Assembly: GCA_023376005.1 (NCBI GenBank)
Contig: CM042150.1
Location: 72,573,494-72,637,493 of the forward strand
Direction: 5' to 3'
From: Doryteuthis pealeii
Lineage: Eukaryota; Mollusca; Cephalopoda; Myopsida; Loliginidae
Length of the DNA stretch: 64,000 nt
This document shows, piece by piece, positions 22,657-33,990 of the stretch (positions are counted from its first letter, which is position 1; each line of letters begins with the position of its first letter). Under the pieces are notes generated by a model. The model was not told the DNA's origin and did not search any database. It worked only from the letters and a program-made list of their open reading frames with translations. Both the position numbers and the translations under genes were made by a program.

Positions 22657-24060
22657 TTGGTTAGGTTTTGCCCTTACTTTCCAAAAATTTCTGCCTCTGT
22701 TTTAATTAAAACGAGAGACATTTATAAGGGAAAGATAATCTTTGCTGTGAATTCTCTTAAGGCAGGGGAAATTTTGAGCAAAAGTTCATTTCTTGCTCAG
22801 AAAACGCTTGTTAAGGGTTGGCTCGCCTCTGTCAATATTCTAAATGAAAAAATATTAGACAAGTTAATTTTAGAAGAGACAGCTGAGATTTTTGACGCAG
22901 AAGATGAGGAATTTTTTTTTTTTTTTCATCTTCGTATCATTAATAACTTCGCTGTCTGTGAGGAGAAATTTAGAGTAGGGAAGACTTTAGCTAGTAGTAA
23001 ATTAATTCCTAGCCGAAGTACCCCTAGGTATAAGAGTGAAATTAAGCCTGGGGCTAATAAGAGCTGTTTAGCATTAAATGTCAGTTTTGCTTATGCTAAC
23101 CGCTCATATAAAATTATAATTAGCCAGGTGGAGGTTGACGAATTAAAGTGCATCAACCTTGACCACCTGTTTAACTTAGAGCTTCTTAAGAATTTCCTAA
23201 GAGCGTAAATCCCTTGGGAAATACCAATAAAATAAACTTGGACGGTGCCAAAAGGCCTAATGGTAGTATTAGTAGCTCCATTAGGCAAAATGTTCCGTGC
23301 GTTTGGTGTGTCACGTGTCGGGTGGGGTGAACTTAACGGTATACCCCACTAAGATTTTCTCAGCAGCACTAGTAGCAGTTTGTGGCCAGTTTGTCAATAA
23401 CCGGTTTTTTACTGTGTTTAGACACAGGATTGGTATGCTGACTATATTTCAGCATAATTTAATTTTGGGGGAAATTATCCCTGAGGTATTTTTAGTTTTT
23501 GACTGTATAGTCTTAAACTTTGGTTTTCCTGTACAGGTTTCATTTGCTGAATGTGTCTCAGCAATATTAAATTTCTAGAAAAAAACTTATCCCTGTTATA
23601 GTGAATTTTTTCTTTAAATTTATTTGCCTTGTGCTGAAAGCCAAGACTCGGTTGCTGACTTTGCTTCAGCCTATTCTCAAGGAAAAATTATCCTTGAGTT
23701 TTTTCAACCATGAGGTAGATCCTCCGGTTGCTATTTTAAACCCTTATTTAAAGGGTGTAATTAAATTTAAAAAGAGGAATGGTGAGGCTAAGTACCTTTC
23801 GAGACAAATTTTGTTCTGGTGCCTCGTTTTGGCCTTTCCTCTACACCAATTAGAGATGGTCCCGTGATTAGTGAATACCTAGGAAAGACTCCTTCACTCA
23901 TTAATGAAAGAGTGTCGGGTCTTTGGTTTAGAAGTTTTTTGCTGGCTGACAGAAATAGTTTTTCTGCAGCCAAATTGTATAAATTTTTGACTGGGGTTTT
24001 CCCTGGCGCAACCAATCAACCTTGGCGCAGAGGCAATAAGTTTTCTTGAGGATAAATGGC
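22657..24060 (+). other. Hairpin-rich block with four broken plus-strand ORFs of unknown nature
   Basis: Open stretches at 22657-23208 (183 codons, no ATG start), 23297-23578, 23601-23867 and 23819-24049 are unusually long for this neighbourhood but match no family I know; one contains a poly-Phe run from a T tract, which argues against selection. The DNA is packed with short perfect stems: TGAGCAA/TTGCTCA, GTGGGGT/ACCCCAC, ATGCTGA/TCAGCAT, TTGCTGA/TCAGCAA, CTCAAGGA/TCCTTGAG and CAGGTGG/CCACCTG. Three of these have 7-base loops. It may be an old structured repeat; a protein-coding role is doubtful. Confidence 0.35.
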
Positions 24061-25966
24061 GGATATATGTGGTGAATTTTTGCCGCCTCCCAATTTTTTT
24101 AATTTTTTTTTTTTTTTTAGTTCATGGGTAAATTTGAACATTTTTGCGATTTGAATTTTTACCGCCCTTTTGGCGGCCATATTGTAGTTAGAATTGTCTG
24201 CCCTCTTCGGCAGACATTTTTGTAATTTGAAATTTTACCGCCCTTTTTCAACGGGTATTTTGAATATTTTTGCTACTAAAATAGTAGTATGGTTTACATG
24301 GTGGTTGTTTTTGTAATTGGCATTTTTTTTAACGCTATGCGCATTCCCACCTTTTTTTTACTTTTATTTGTTACACTGTGAGTTGTAGATCAAGAGCATT
24401 CTCCCAACAATTTTGTTCTTTTTTTTTTTGTTCAGGAGAGTTTAAAAATTCTCAGAAAGGAATAAAAAATAAAGGGACAATAAGAGTTACGTCCCTTTGT
24501 TTGGCCCTGCCGAAAGCTCCTTTTCGGTGGGCACTGACTCATGCTAGCAGCAGTAGCTGAATTGGGCTGATTTCCGGTTACCGGATTTGGGCGCCAAATT
24601 CAACAGACACGAGGAAGAATTTTGAAGAGAACGGTCCCATATTTCTCTGTCTCCGTTGGCTTGAAAGTCAACGTAAATTTAGTATACCAGGATAAGACGA
24701 AGATTGTCTAAACGAGAGGGTTTTTGCATAGTCTTACCTGGAATTGGTTTAAAATATTTGGACTTCCCAAATATTATTGAGTTTACTCATTGAGGTGGTT
24801 ATTTTCTTTTCTCGAAGGAAAAGAAATATTGTAAAATTGATTTGAAAGTCGGTATATAAATACCGACAAATTTTGAACTTTGCACTTTCTTCTTTGAAGA
24901 AAGTAAAAATTTGGTACCGGACAAAATTGTCCATTTCGCTTGAAAAAGACGTTTCGGAACTTTGGCCTTTCTTCCAAAAAGTCACTAGAAAAATCATCAC
25001 TGACAGCAAAACTTTATCCTGTTACACATAATAATCCTTTAAAAGTTACATCCCTTAGCAGCCCGTTTTAACTGTAGATCTGAGATTGGTGTTGATTTAG
25101 AGGAGATAGTTTTTTTCTTCCTTTTCTTTGTAAGACATCAACGTGGAAGCACGGTAGAACCTTCTCTTAGGTATTAACTTTTATAACGGAACTCAAAGGT
25201 AAAAGATCTTTATTTGAGGTATTTTATATTAGGTTTACCGCTATATAGTTCATAATTTAAAGTTTTTCCTTTCTTTATAGACCTTTAGATAGGTACCGTT
25301 TTCACTGTACCACACGGTGATAATTCTCTGTGAAAATGTCCGTTCCTTCAAAAGTAGTATCTATCTCCAGTCAGTTGTATTTCTCTTTTAATTCCGTTCT
25401 TTCTTATCGTAAAAACCTGTTAATTCTGTAAGTATTACTTTATTTCTCCTTTAACTTAAGTCAATGCATTTAGGGTTTTCAAACAATACTCTGTTTTAGA
25501 CAACTCATGCTAACGTTGTACTGGCCTCCGTGCTAGCTTCTTTGTGTTACTTATGTTACTTCGTCGCTTCCCACGCCATCATTTTAGGTTCCTAATTAAT
25601 CACGGAACGGGCCAACTTATTTGCTGTATTGTTTTCTTTTGTATCTTATTTGTGATATATATTTCTTTGTTTTCAGATTTTACATTTTTCTACTGTTGAT
25701 AATAATATGGATTATAACAATTATCTTCAGAGTCGTGAAGAAAAGTTTAACTAAGCACCATAAAGACGATTTGAGGAAGATAGGATTGTCTATCCGGAGA
25801 TAGTAATTGAAGTATATTGAAATTATTAAAATGTTCATCCGTTTAGAAAGATCTAGCGATTAGAATTTATATTTAACAACGCTGGGTCAAATGATAAATC
25901 TTTTCGTTGCTACTGCACAAAAAGCACTAGATTACATCTTCAAAATATACTTGACTATGAAATAAC
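24061..25966. other. Unassigned DNA, hairpins continue
   Basis: TGTCTGCC/GGCAGACA, GTCGGTAT/ATACCGAC and CCGAAA/TTTCGG stems occur between 24190 and 24870. T-rich stretches (24095-24120, 24421-24430) are frequent. ORFs of 60-86 codons show no motif. Confidence 0.4.
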
Positions 25967-27070
25967 TCACCCATGGATCTATATTCGTTTTGTTGAGCAT
26001 GGTCTTCATACGGTCCGTCGAAGTGAAAGACTTTGGGCCGGGTTATGGACTGACTTAATTATTGAGCAGGTTATGATGAGGTATTTGAAAGCCAATGGTG
26101 TTTTAACCAGAGGACGAGGAGTTTCTCAGTGTACACGACATTTGTGGCTTAAGAGCATCCACTGATGTACTGATATACACGACGCTATTAATGAGTTGAC
26201 TGGTGCCTAAAAACCCATTCAATTAACTTCGTCAAGTTTGTCGTGACAATAAAGACTTCCTATATGTAAAAGTTTGGTTTAATTAGCATGAACCTTTTAA
26301 TGAAAACGAACCGAGCATCAAAATGTATCAAGTGGCTTTAATGCTGATTCTGAAGTAAACTGTGATGAAGCAGAAATTATTGGACAAAAGATCCAAAGTA
26401 AACTTGATAATATCAGCATGAATAACATCAAGATTAAGTGAAAAGAACATTAGAAGATTTTTTACCCTGCAATTAAGATTGGAAACAAAAGTGTACATAC
26501 CAGCCCCTTAATCCTATTCAGTCATTTGATTGCTATAGTTTGTTATGAAAATAATGTTGCAGCAAATTTCTATTATGAACTCACTCTTGAACCCACCTCA
26601 CTCTTCAATGAGAGTTTGATGAGAAAACCAACAAAAACTATTCTGCGAAAACGATTTCCTGAGTTCAGAAAATGATTTTATACTAGAGGAGTTGGAGATG
26701 CGTTGCTTCATAAAGTTCACTGGGATAAATCAACGTATTTAGAAGTGCTTGACCAATATATAACATTTTTGAAGTGCATGTGTGGAAAATAAATGTTATT
26801 ATGATCTTTGGTGGATACTGAGAAAAAATGCCAATTAAGTCTCAAGAATACCTACGAAGAGTGGTTAACCACGCTGCCAGTATATATATTCAAGAGAAAA
26901 TAAAGGTAAGAGGTAACAGAAAAGCCTACCCCGGAGATTCCAGTAATTAGGATCATTTATTTAAGCTACTCAGTTGTTAATTTAAGGAAGTGGGAGTCAC
27001 AGCAACACAAAGTGACGGAGATATTTATATCTCAATTGTAAAAACAGTTTTTGAATATGCAAATAAATAT
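25967..27070 (+). pseudogene. Broken copy of an unnamed repeat-associated protein family
   Basis: Four blocks follow one another on the plus strand, separated by stops and shifts. Block 1 (25967-26164) reads VRRSERLWAGLWTDLIIEQV, then MMRYLKANGVLTRGRGVSQ. Block 2 (26334-26441) reads NADSEVNCDEAEIIGQKIQS. Block 3 (26480-26791) contains FYYELTLEPTSLFNESLMRK, VGDALLHKVHW and STYLEVLDQYITF. Block 4 (26990-27070) reads VTATQSDGDIYISIVKTVF. I recognise the arrangement (a TRGRG motif, an F-x-x-EL-x-x-x-P-x-x-LF motif, then a GD-rich block) from many uncharacterised multi-copy invertebrate proteins but know no function. The recurring blocks across stops argue for a real decayed gene. Confidence 0.55.
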
Positions 27071-27754
27071 TATCAGAAATTGAAACACCAGAGGAAAATG
27101 AGGAACGAAACATGTTTGAGAATATTCTTAAAATACAGACAAAATCAGCATGGACTGGCCAAAATAGGGAGTTTAGAACTAAAGCAATTCATTTCACTGT
27201 GTAAGTTTTTGTAAAATGGTGACTCAATTTAGAACCAGTGCTACGAGGAATTAAATAAATTTATGCTGAATGGAGTCATACTTTAAATGAATTTCTTACC
27301 AGATTTTGGATTATTATCTCCATCCCTAGATAATGGCTTTGTTACTAAATTACTTACAAGAATACTGAATGAATTTGACTACACATCAAAGCAACGTGTG
27401 CATTCCGTTTATTTAGTAAATAGTAAAATTCAACAAGCCCAAGATGGCTTGAACTCTGTGCTTCCCACCCCACAGCAGCTCTCGCCAGTAGTCCTACCAG
27501 GCGAAAATCTAAGTCAAGCAGCATTCCATCGCATACCCAAGACGGTTGATGAATGTATGCTACTTCCACCCGTTAGGAGCATAGAGCCATCGACTAAGAG
27601 ATTGTTACGAACTACCTATAAACATTCGGACAAGGCACACAAAGAAGAATTGATATTCACAAACAAATTCTTCTTGCAGGCAATATTTCTACAACCTAAC
27701 TCCCCTAAACTCCCCTGCATACCAGTACTATCCTTGTCCGATATAAATTGAACT
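27071..27754 (+). other. Possible 3' part of the same unit; 154-codon ORF of unknown function
   Basis: An ORF at 27287-27751 (154 codons) starts at an ATG and reads through PTPQQLSPVVLPGENLSQAA and PPVRSIEPSTKRLLR, Pro-rich with no domain I can name. It directly precedes the dispersed repeat at 27755. It may be the C-terminal part of the broken family to its left, but nothing proves it. Just upstream, 27230-27248 matches 20650-20668. Confidence 0.35.
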
Positions 27755-28000
27755 GTTTGAACTCTACCAAACACTAACCCCCACGTTTTGAAATTGTAAC
27801 ATTTATATGCTTGTATCAATGTCTATTTTGTACATTCTGCCTGTATATTAAATGCTTTTTTGTAGTAAATATATTGGTGGTCGTAGGTTGCTTTTCAAAC
27901 CACCCATCTTCTTTCTGCTAAAAAGTTGTAATTGTAATTTATCCCCCTCCATTTATTAGGGGTACTACATTTCCTTTTATCAATTTTTGTACTTTGCAGA
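27755..28000 (+). repeat. Dispersed repeat, copy 1 (partner at 30527)
   Basis: Shares in order with 30527-30740: AACTCT then CCAAACACTA, a TTTTGAAATTGTAA-like block, TTTATATG, TTGTACATT with TGCCT, GTAGTAAATATATTG, and a CCCCCTCCATTTATT-like end. Same orientation. Could be the 3' UTR or tail of a common element. Confidence 0.7.
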
Positions 28001-28340
28001 AATATGCATAATGAGAAGTGGGTGACTGGTTGGAAGTCAGATGTAAACATAAAAAATAAGGGAAATTACCTTATAAAATTAAAGAAATTACCCTACAAAC
28101 ACAATGAGTACCTTTCAATATGGCGGAATTTAAAAAAAATAAATGGTGTATATCTCTCACTGGCATCAAGAGAACACCAAAAAATTCTACGTGTCTAGAA
28201 CTTCTTACAGACCGTAGAGAGTTTAATAAATTTAATAAAAATCTTTCTTTCAGGACCAGAAAGAAAGAGTTGGAGGTTGGATGAAAGAAATTGAAGGCCT
28301 CAATCATAAAATTCTGGAAGCTTGCATAAATGCAAGCGTA
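28001..28340 (+). repeat. Dispersed repeat related to 48640-49270
   Basis: GTCAGATGTAAACATAAAAA and ATTACCTTATAAAA at 28036-28079 match, inverted, the arms of the hairpin at 48643-48740. Further right, AAATTCTACGTGTCT, GACCGTAGAGA, GAAAGAA and TTGGAGGTTGGAT (28180-28283) recur in the same order and orientation at 49111-49203. The translated part (ELLTDRREFNK here, ELYTDRREFNE there) hints at a shared coding piece. Confidence 0.65.
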
Positions 28341-29539
28341 AATCTTGTGGTTATCTGGTCTACAGAGAAAAGGAAATTGCCTACCAACATGATTTCCAAG
28401 CAAAATTAAACAACATGGAGGCATCGTTCACTCAGACAAGTGAACCCAAAAAAATATAAAAGACAATGAAGATAAAAATACTGAACAGAATAACAGTAAC
28501 AAAAAATATTCCAACTTCGATGAAACAGTTCTAAGCCCTCTGTGAGATGAAGCAGACAAAAAAGAATATATTCAATGCAAAGAACCCCTTAAACAAGACA
28601 TCCCAACATTAAACACCGAGAAAATAAAAATAATACATCGACAATAGACAGAGAAAGTATAAACCTTTAGCCCATAGAGGATGACAAAATCACTTCCAAT
28701 CGAGTTCGTCTGCCACACCTGATCTGTCTGAGCGTGGTGAAACAGATTAACAAAGTTCTCTCCGGGGATGTGACCATACACTTCCCCACCCCACTGTGTA
28801 TTTTTAAAAAAGACTACTGGAGATTAATGGTATATATAATATTGAAAAGAATAACTGGGCTCGCGTTTCGTAAAAACAAGATGTTTTTATGATCTCAATT
28901 TTGTTGTTAAATTGTCGTACAAGTTGACAAGTTGTTAAAAATTGTGTAACGTTAATGACGGGTGCAAGAGGCGTTCGCATGCACTTCTCTGCACATTTCG
29001 TCTTGCTGGTCGTCGTGTTGTCAAGAAGACAAAGACAGCTTAGGGTTCACATTCCAAAAATGTCAAGAGCGAAGGTATACGACTCCATGCTTCATTCATT
29101 TGGTCCTTCTATATCTCCTATCTTCTATTCTTCTGTTGCCATGAGTCTGTCAAGCTGAGAAGGGGAGCCCCCTCTCTCTGTGCAAGTCAGGACCTCTCTG
29201 GTCTGATTCTCAATCTGGACTCATCTGCTCTCTGCTAACAGTATGTCGTCACTCGTTTCCAAATCCAAACTGACTGCTCATCCCTCAATCCAAAACTGAC
29301 TCACTTTCAAATTCCCTTTTCCCTTCTACTTCCAAATGTCGTTCCAAATATCATTCTCACAAGATTTCGACATCAGCCGTGGGATTTGAAACATCCTTTT
29401 GTTAGAAGACCACCCACAGCTGATCCTTATCTGAATTGTATCTATTCAAAAAACAGACCAGTTGTAGCCTACCTATTTTTATTGCTTCTCCTAAAAACAC
29501 TCTTGACCGAGTACTCACATCAGTCCACTGTGATCGTCA
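28341..29539. other. Unassigned DNA
   Basis: No motif or internal repeat recognised. ORFs of up to 69 codons only. A pyrimidine-rich stretch covers about 29160-29380. Confidence 0.4.
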
Positions 29540-29675
29540 AGACCATATACACATATATATACGCTCACACACACATATATATATTCACAGATATACATGT
29601 ATACACATATAATCCACCGTCTCTGGTCTACACACACACACACACACACACGTACACATATACCTATATGGGGCT
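29540..29675. repeat. AC/AT-rich microsatellite
   Basis: ATACAC, ACACATATAT and a pure (AC)n run near 29630-29651. The 131-codon ORF passing through is low-complexity. Confidence 0.85.
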
Positions 29676-30526
29676 TGTCTTAATCGTCATACCCACATAT
29701 CTATTTATCTATATAATAACACACACTTTTGCAGCTGCATATTGCATATTACAACACGTGCATCCACGCGTTGTATTATAGTTAAATCAAACTTCGTTGG
29801 GGTAAATTGCGCGAGTGGCACTAGGTTAGTACAAGGACATGAGTTGACAGTACTTGCTAGCGCAGCGTGTGCCCGGCGTCTCTCGCTGGCGAATCGGCAA
29901 AGCCTCCGGCTAACGTGCCTGGCTAAAATGCACTGAGCTACAAAACGGTTCACTTAAGCCCAGCCTCTGGGAGGCTTTGGACGGTTTAGGGGATTCTTCC
30001 TAACATCAAATCCTAATCAAATAGCATTTATCATTTCTTTGTTTGAATCCCTCGATTTCCTAATTTCAGCAATTCTGCATTCTCGCCAATTTTACGGTCT
30101 GCTTCCTTTTTCTCAGCCACCTCTGATTCTGTTTTGAAACTGCTACCTACCAAGAAGGTTACGGGGGAAAATCTTTCTTGACAAATGTACCTTCGAAAAT
30201 GCATGACTAGAGGCCAGCCTAAATCAGACGGTTATTAATATTTTGTTACCTGATTTCCCTTAGCTAGTATGAACGTTTCCTTGAAGAAACGTTTACAGAA
30301 GGAATTAATTAGATGTTTCCCTTTCTCGATAATGATATTTCGACATTCTAATATTCGACATTCTGATATTTCTACATGCTCGTAGCCTTCGCATTGCTTT
30401 CGAACTTTCAGACTGTTTTTGTCTCTCCTGCGTGAGTGAAAATATTTTTAAAGGGTCAATATTTCTGGAGCCCTAACAATCCCTAACTTTACTAAAAACT
30501 TCCATATTTACCAATAGTCTGAAATG
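29676..30526. other. Unassigned, with a weak tRNA-like segment on the minus strand
   Basis: On the minus strand near 29945-29870, TTTTGTAGCTCAGTGCATTT looks like a pol III A box followed by CCGATTCGCC, a poor B box. The local GC content rises around it. A degenerate SINE is possible. The rest shows nothing. Confidence 0.3.
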
Positions 30527-30740
30527 TTTCAACTCTCCAAACACTACTATCAACATTTTGAATTTGTAATATTTATATGTTATATATATTTGTACATTTT
30601 GCCTTTTCGTAGCAAATATATTGTCGTCATAACTTGTCTTTCAACCTCACCGTTTATTTTCTCTCTGCTACCATAATAATTTGTGAATTATTCCCCTACA
30701 CTTCATCTATTTTTCCTTTATTAATTTTCATAATACTTAA
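30527..30740 (+). repeat. Dispersed repeat, copy 2 (partner at 27755)
   Basis: Same order of blocks as at 27755-28000, including AACTCT with CAAACACTA, TTGTAATATTTATATG, TTGTACATTTTGCCT and GTAGCAAATATATTG. The two copies lie 2.8 kb apart in direct orientation. Confidence 0.7.
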
Positions 30741-31339
30741 ATGACTGCAAAACCAAAATATCCACTGAAGATATGAAAGCCCATATGTTAAAATTTTTGG
30801 AAGGGAGAAATTTCTCTGAGATGGCTGCAACAGGTAGTCCCCCACTAAATGGAGGATGTTTTGTAAAAAAAAAGGATATTTTTGTTTGGGCCATGTGCCT
30901 TTATTTTTGTATTCGTGGGGTGAATTTTTAAAGGCCTCTGATTGGTCTGAGATGACATCACTTTAAGGGATGAAGAAGATTCCTGACTGAAATCCCTTTC
31001 TTTACACTTTAATTACGACTGGCACTGTAAACAGGAGAGGTCTCTCTCCTCCTTTTATGACTTGGAGTCGGCTCTGTGAACAGAGGTGAGAGAAAGGCTC
31101 TCTCTCCAGCTGAAGCCCCCTCCCTCCGTGTTTGGTGTAATTGCTGTGAACGGCGATGGAATAATGTCCTAACATCATTTTCTTCCTCTTTCTTAAAAAA
31201 AATACTAGGATTCGTGAACGAATCTAAAGATTTTGAGAGATACGTGACCGTATCTCAGTTATATAGGACCACTGGGTCTTTGACTGGTTGAAACCAGGAA
31301 TCTAAAGGAATATTGAGAAAAGGTAGTTGGGCGTGATCG
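30741..31339. other. Unassigned, possible LTR-like leader
   Basis: Two short blocks (CTGTAAACAGGAGAGGTCTC at about 31026 and CTGTGAACAGAGGTGAGAGA at about 31074) form a diverged direct repeat. No coding motif. Confidence 0.35.
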
Positions 31340-31495
31340 TCCAAGAATATGTGAAGAAGAAGCAAAGGAAGGAAGAATTTTGAAGGAGGAAAGAAAGGAA
31401 GAAAGATAAAAAAAAAAGGGCCGAAGAAAGGAAGAAGAACATTGAAGAAAAGAGAAGGAAGGAAGAAGAGAAAGAGAGAACGAAACAAACTCTGG
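31340..31495 (+). repeat. Purine-rich (GGAAGAA-type) tract
   Basis: The plus strand is almost entirely A and G over about 150 bp, dominated by GAAGAA, GGAAGG and GAAAG. The minus-strand ORFs rich in Phe, Ser and Leu (31255-31533) are products of this bias. Confidence 0.85.
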
Positions 31496-33499
31496 GTTCT
31501 CTGACAAAACTGACCGAAGTAAGGCCCAATCAAAACTATTCTGGCATTTCGAACTTTAGCCTCCCGGCAAGTAATTTATTATATGTAATTTTTTGTAGTG
31601 TTTGTTTTTATATGTTTTTTAAATAAAAAAAAAAATTTTTTAGATAAAGATACTGCACGGGAAAATTTGTGCAGACAGTAGAGTAGTTTTAAAAATTGAA
31701 TAAATATAGTAATTTATATGTAAGAGTTTGGCTCGTCTTTTAGACTTTTGTCAATTCCTTTTTCCTCCGTATATCTTTTGCACTTGTTTTATTTTTTATT
31801 TTGTTACCTTGAGTCGAATTTTGACTACGCAACCAAAATTTCGACACATATGCACTTAAATAATGAATCGCCAGCAATGACTAATAAAAAAAACGCAACA
31901 TTGTGAAAACACAGAGCATTTGACGAGTCACAAAAACTCTTAGCTAAATATTCTCTCCATGGATGGCCCGAAAAAAAAAAGTGTCGGTAAAACCGTTATA
32001 GAATAGCAAGAGATACTTCTAAAATGGAACAGATTAATCGTTTCAATAGGCCTATAGAATGCGAAAAAATATGCATTTCAATACTTTAATATATATATAA
32101 ATTTGACTGATTAGATTTTAAAAATTATCTCAATAATACTTTTTTAGTCTTTGTGGTTTTTCATTGGACAATATTTTTTTCTACAGAGACCCACAACAGA
32201 ATCAATATAAAAGCACCTCATAGGAGATAAACCTTTTTTGAGAATTTATTGACATAAAAAGTTGACAGATTATCATGTTTTTTATTACCCTTACTTTTGA
32301 AGAAAAGGAGCATAATAAATCATGACATTGTCAATAAAATAACAGTTGAGCTGTGGGCAAAAATTGTTGAGAAGTTATTTCTTGTAAAATTAATGAGAAT
32401 ATCATAAAGATAGATAGACACACATAAAAGTTTTTAAAAATAAGAATATAATAAAAATTAATGAATAAATTATGTAATTAAATTTGTCAAAAATTTTAAG
32501 TTTATGTAAGTTACATATTTGTAATTTAAATACTTATACAAATTAATATCATAGAAAAATAAATGAATAAAATAAATAAAGGTAAATTGTCACTTTCTTG
32601 TTATATCTATCAAATAAATTTTCTTAGAGCTTTGAGAATGACCCCCAATTATTTGCCTTTTATTTTGTTACTTCCCTTGCAAATCATGGCTACATTGTAA
32701 TTAGTTGAAGTTTTATTAGCATAAGAAGTAGTTTAATTTTGTTCAAATATAGTTTAAACCCTTTAAAAATACAATTTTGGTTAAAATTGGGCCAAATATA
32801 GTGGCATATAACTATACCAATAACTTCTGCCATTAAAGAAGTTCTTGTATGTCTTTGGTTAATTAAAGAGATATTTGTGTAGTAAAATGAACTTTTAAAA
32901 TCCTGCAAATTCTTTTACTCTACAATATTTTTTCTAGATTAACTTTGATAATTCAAGATTGATTTAGCGGAACTTAAACAAATTCACTTGGCAAAATTAA
33001 GAAAAGAATATTTCACTCATTAACTTTCTGTGATTTTATGAAGCACAACATTTCCAACAAATATTCAACGTGAGGTTTGATTTTTTTAATCCACAAAGTG
33101 AATTATGTATTATGTATTTTTTATTCAATTTGTTGGAAGCATTGAATTATTAATGTCATTTCTCAAGTCTAAAAAAATATAACTCTGGATGACAAAAATT
33201 GTCTGATAATTTCAGTGATGCCTTCAAAAAAACAGTTTGCTATTTGATAATTTGTGCTTAGATTAAGTATGGTACAATGCCAAATGTAAGGGAGAATGAA
33301 AATAGGAAGATCGTGTTGCGCCAACCTTCCAAATAAGAAGGGCTTCATTTGAAAATGGACATTCTTAATTCCTAGCATTAATCTGAGTTCAAACACCAAC
33401 TGCTGGATAATATGTAACATATTTTCCTCTCTCTAACTCTTTTGTCAGTGTACACTTTGCATATATTTTCTGAAACAAAAGTATGTATAAGAATTAAGG
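31496..33499. other. AT-rich DNA, nothing recognised
   Basis: Very AT-rich with frequent A/T runs. ORFs at 32690-32908 and 33169-33420 on the minus strand have no motif. No repeat partner seen in the window. Confidence 0.45.
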
Positions 33500-33990
33500 T
33501 GGTTTTAACTTCTGCGGTTATGTCCACTACTTATAATACGTTAGGAGGCCTCAGAACACAGGTGAATATACACAATAACTTTCAACAAAGAGGTACATGA
33601 CAATATATAGAATTTATCGTCTGAGCACATTTAACAACAATACAACATACAAAAAAGCTAGGACGAAAGTCCTAAGGAAGAAAGAAAGAGTTCAACGAAG
33701 ACATGAAGGTTCTATGTGACTTCTTCGTACAGGAGCCACGTGGTAAGGGTCTCTCCATGAAGATATGGGAGTGTTATTAGGCATGCGTGTTCATGGCTAT
33801 TGCGGGGGTGAGCCTAACACCTCTATTGGGATAGAGTATAATAGAAGCCGTATAAAAACACACTAATGAGCTTTTAAGTTGGGGGGGGGGGGCAATGCCT
33901 TCCAAGTCCAAGCAGAGACTCCAGATGAGAAATCAAGAGTTAATTTGCCCGGGCTATATTTAAAAAGCCCATTTGTACCGCCCTCTAGTG
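33500..33990 (-). other. Possible solo LTR, uncertain
   Basis: The stretch is distinct from its surroundings, with a TATAC box-like CCGTATAAAAAC near 33850, a run of twelve G, and on the minus strand an end TATTATAAGTAG next to TGGACATAACCGC, which could be a primer-binding site. No second copy is in the window. Confidence 0.25.

Noticed and set aside
31255..31533. Three overlapping minus-strand ORFs
   Set aside because: They are the pyrimidine side of a GGAAGAA tract; Phe/Ser/Leu only.
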